This document shows positions 61,567 to 64,000 of a stretch of DNA of 64,000 bases, one piece after another (within the stretch, counting starts at the first letter, position 1; each line of letters starts with the position of its first letter). A program made the translations under genes and the position numbers. This DNA is from Burhinus oedicnemus (Eukaryota; Chordata; Aves; Charadriiformes; Burhinidae). The DNA lies in contig VFFE01007789.1 in assembly GCA_008921705.1 (NCBI GenBank), positions 1,536,195 through 1,600,194 on the forward strand, in the 5' to 3' direction. The notes beneath the pieces were generated by a model that searched no databases, had not been told where the DNA came from, and worked only from the letters and a program-made list of their open reading frames with translations.

Positions 61567-64000
61567 AAAAAGATAAACATGGGATGACAAATTTGCAAGA
61601 TGCATTTTTGGTGTAAACTGTAACGGTTAAGGACAAAACCATAAGTATCACAAAAAACCTCTCATGAAAAAGGAAAGAAAATATATTTTAAAAAAAATTC
61701 TGAAATTTTGGTTTTTTCCATATCTGTATGTTTTGAGGGGGAAACATTACAGTTTTTAAAGTTTTTGAATTGAACGAATGTGGAGTTTGGGCATCAAAGC
61801 ACTAATGATAAGTTTCTGAGATAGGTTTAAGATGGTATTTTATTGCTTATGCTAAAGATTAATGAGGAGTATGCATAGACAGGTCAGCGTTCAACTCACT
61901 AGCAGCTGAGAATTTTGGTGTGCAGTTATTTCTGTAACATGAACAACCAGTGGGTATGAAGGACTTACTACCTTATACTGCAGTAAGCTTCAAAATTATA
62001 GTAAGACATGTAACATTAAAGCAGACAGTGAAAAAAATACTCAACAGAGCCTGACTGTAAATGCTCAGCTGTTGAGAGTAACTTAAAGAATGGAGTGCAG
62101 TAAATGAAGTGCCTGCTTATACACAAAATTATGTAAATTCCTAAGTAGATGTAAGACCATAATCATCTTTTAAAGTTATGGTTATCGTGTAATGAATTCC
62201 AAATTACATACAGTTCAGCTATAAAGTATCAAAACATAGGGCAGTTGTTTTGTCCTTTCTGCAATTTAGCAGTTCTTCTATGCTCATTAAACACTAATTA
62301 GCATACTAACAATTTGTTAGTTTCTAGAACATGAATCAAGGACCTAAAAATCTTCTGTATTTTATAAACTAATAACAACATATATACAGCATGGTAACCA
62401 TACACAGTAATGGAAATCAATTACACGGCGTCCAGATTTACCTTTTAAGCATATATTAATAGTTAGTATTGTCTGCTTTTTCACTACAATTTGAACTTTT
62501 TGTACTAGATATTAATCATTTTACTGCTTGAATATTAAATAATGGCTTAAAAGCATAATTTCAAAATGCTGCCAGGTAAAGTATTACGTAAAAATCATGC
62601 TTGCACATCTGCAGAGAGAGGTATGTGTGAGATTTTTGAAGAACTTCTCCAGGCCAACAGTCACAAAGCGTAGTAAACTCAGGCCAAAATGTGAGAGAAA
62701 GAAACACAACAGCGTAATTTAATTCATGTTTCATAAACAAATACAACTTTTTACATTTGTACAGGGAAAGACTGGAACTAAGTGGGATTTTTACAGAAGC
62801 AAACCTCACAAGAGTTTACATGTTGAAAAAAAGCAATTTTTGGCACATGGATAATATCTGTGAATATGTGTTCAGAAAAAACCCCAAACCATTGTGTAGG
62901 AATTTCACATTTAGTTTCTTGTCATCAGCACCTGCTGTCTAGCGGGTCAAGACAAAATACTGTGCCTTCAAGAGTTAATCCCATTTTGAACCCCTCCTGC
63001 AATGAAACAAGATATAGTTAATAAAAAGGAAAGCGATTTCTGGAGGATTAAGCTCTCTTTCTAAAAACACCTGAATTTGAGCTTATCTTTAGGCAGACAA
63101 ACCATAACGATACTTCAGAGTGAATTCATAGACATTTACATTATTTGATCAGCCAATTTTTAATAAGTCTTAGTGGTTAACTTATAAAAGGATGTATCTC
63201 GTAAAAGAAAATAAATACAATATGTATATAAAATGAAGAAAATACTACAAAATAAAGATATAGACAATTCATATAGATTGGTTGATAGAAAAACAAACAA
63301 GCTTGACTTGCACCATGTTGTTCCTGAGTAAAAGCAGGAAAGAACAGGGCTATATGAGCAAAGAGTTTATAATATTTACACTTTAAAGATTCAGGTAAGT
63401 CATGGAAGTTGTTACTAATACCAAGTGTCTCCTACATTCAGTAATCCCTTATCTTAGAAGTAGTCCAACAAAAAGTACAGTACTCAACCACATCTCCGAG
63501 GTTTGTTCTGAATCACTCCCTGTGCAGTTGACAGGTATATGCTTTACAGCCTACTGCCACCTGAGCTTCACTAAAAAGGCAAATAAAATCATTCTTGCTC
63601 TATTGCAAATGAACAAACTGTGCATTTCAAAGGCATGTAACTCAGTGAAACAAAATACAATGGTATTTAGAAAATGCAAAAAATTTCTTTAAAAGTTCAG
63701 ACCAAATTTCCTCTCTTTACTTACATTAGTTTTATTAGTAGAAACACAAAAATGGTTTTAGCTCGATGCTACCACCCCCTCTATTCAAAAGAAATTCATT
63801 CTACAAGTACCTGAGCTGGGTTTACAAAATGTACTTAGCTTGCACCAGTTCTAAAATAACAACAGCACTTTTAATACAGGCAAAGTGCTCTTGTTTTCGT
63901 TTCTCTTTTTTCTTTAAAAGAAGCTGAATAATTGTGGCTTGACCTTCAAGAGAAAAGTCACCTTTGAGTCAAGAAAATTTCAGTCTGTTAGGTGGAAGTA
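61567..64000. other. Unannotated AT-rich end of window
   Basis: No gene, RNA or transposon recognised. The low GC and frequent AATAAA and ATTTA motifs could suit a 3' UTR or gene desert, but nothing here identifies a transcript. Confidence 0.45.

Noticed and set aside
1..64000. tRNA, rRNA and CRISPR-type arrays
   Set aside because: I found no cloverleaf B-box-like GGTTCGAATCC sequence in a tRNA context, no rRNA-like block and no regularly spaced repeats.
1..64000. A bacterial or viral gene cluster or other undescribed multi-gene system
   Set aside because: All strong coding-like signals resolve to CR1 retrotransposon ORFs, and the rest is AT-rich vertebrate-type non-coding DNA.

Overview
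The window looks like a gene-poor stretch of a bird chromosome. It is AT-rich and CpG-poor, and I could not recognise any long open reading frame as a host protein. The only clearly identifiable sequences are interspersed repeats typical of birds: six CR1 (chicken repeat 1) non-LTR retrotransposon copies of different age and subfamily, and one LTR resembling the ERVL-type LTRs of bird genomes. A reptile is not formally excluded, but this CR1 and LTR mixture fits a bird best. The species cannot be told from the sequence.

Layout from left to right. 1-3673 is unannotated AT-rich DNA. A 5'-truncated plus-strand CR1 lies at 3674-4458. An inverted pair of about 57-bp arms sits at 5321-5377 and 6713-6768. 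A minus-strand solo LTR spans about 10507-11040. Three minus-strand CR1 copies follow: 18799-19550, 23008-23308 and the large 25427-29100. The last keeps remnants of both CR1 ORFs (an SGNH/esterase-like ORF1, then an endonuclease plus reverse transcriptase ORF2). An older, eroded minus-strand CR1 lies at 33206-33800. From 35100 to 37500 there is no recognised repeat, but the sequence has local CpG enrichment and a homeodomain-site-rich hairpin, so it is a reasonable place to look for conserved non-coding elements. A second ORF2-bearing CR1, plus strand, occupies 44130-46798. It lies between two diverged copies of an unnamed 120-150 bp repeat (43820-43938 and 48555-48706). The last 15 kb has no recognised gene. 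At 61455-61566 it holds a degraded palindromic element resembling an ancient amniote hairpin repeat.

The CR1 ORFs are all dead: each has internal stops and frameshifts. The large minus-strand copy also carries an in-frame 9-base deletion that removes the expected catalytic aspartate of reverse transcriptase motif A. No operon, CRISPR array, tRNA or rRNA gene was found. I saw no evidence for a new multi-gene biological system. The observations most worth following up are the unexplained repeat structures (the inverted pair, the direct pair and the palindromic element) and the possible regulatory interval near 37 kb.
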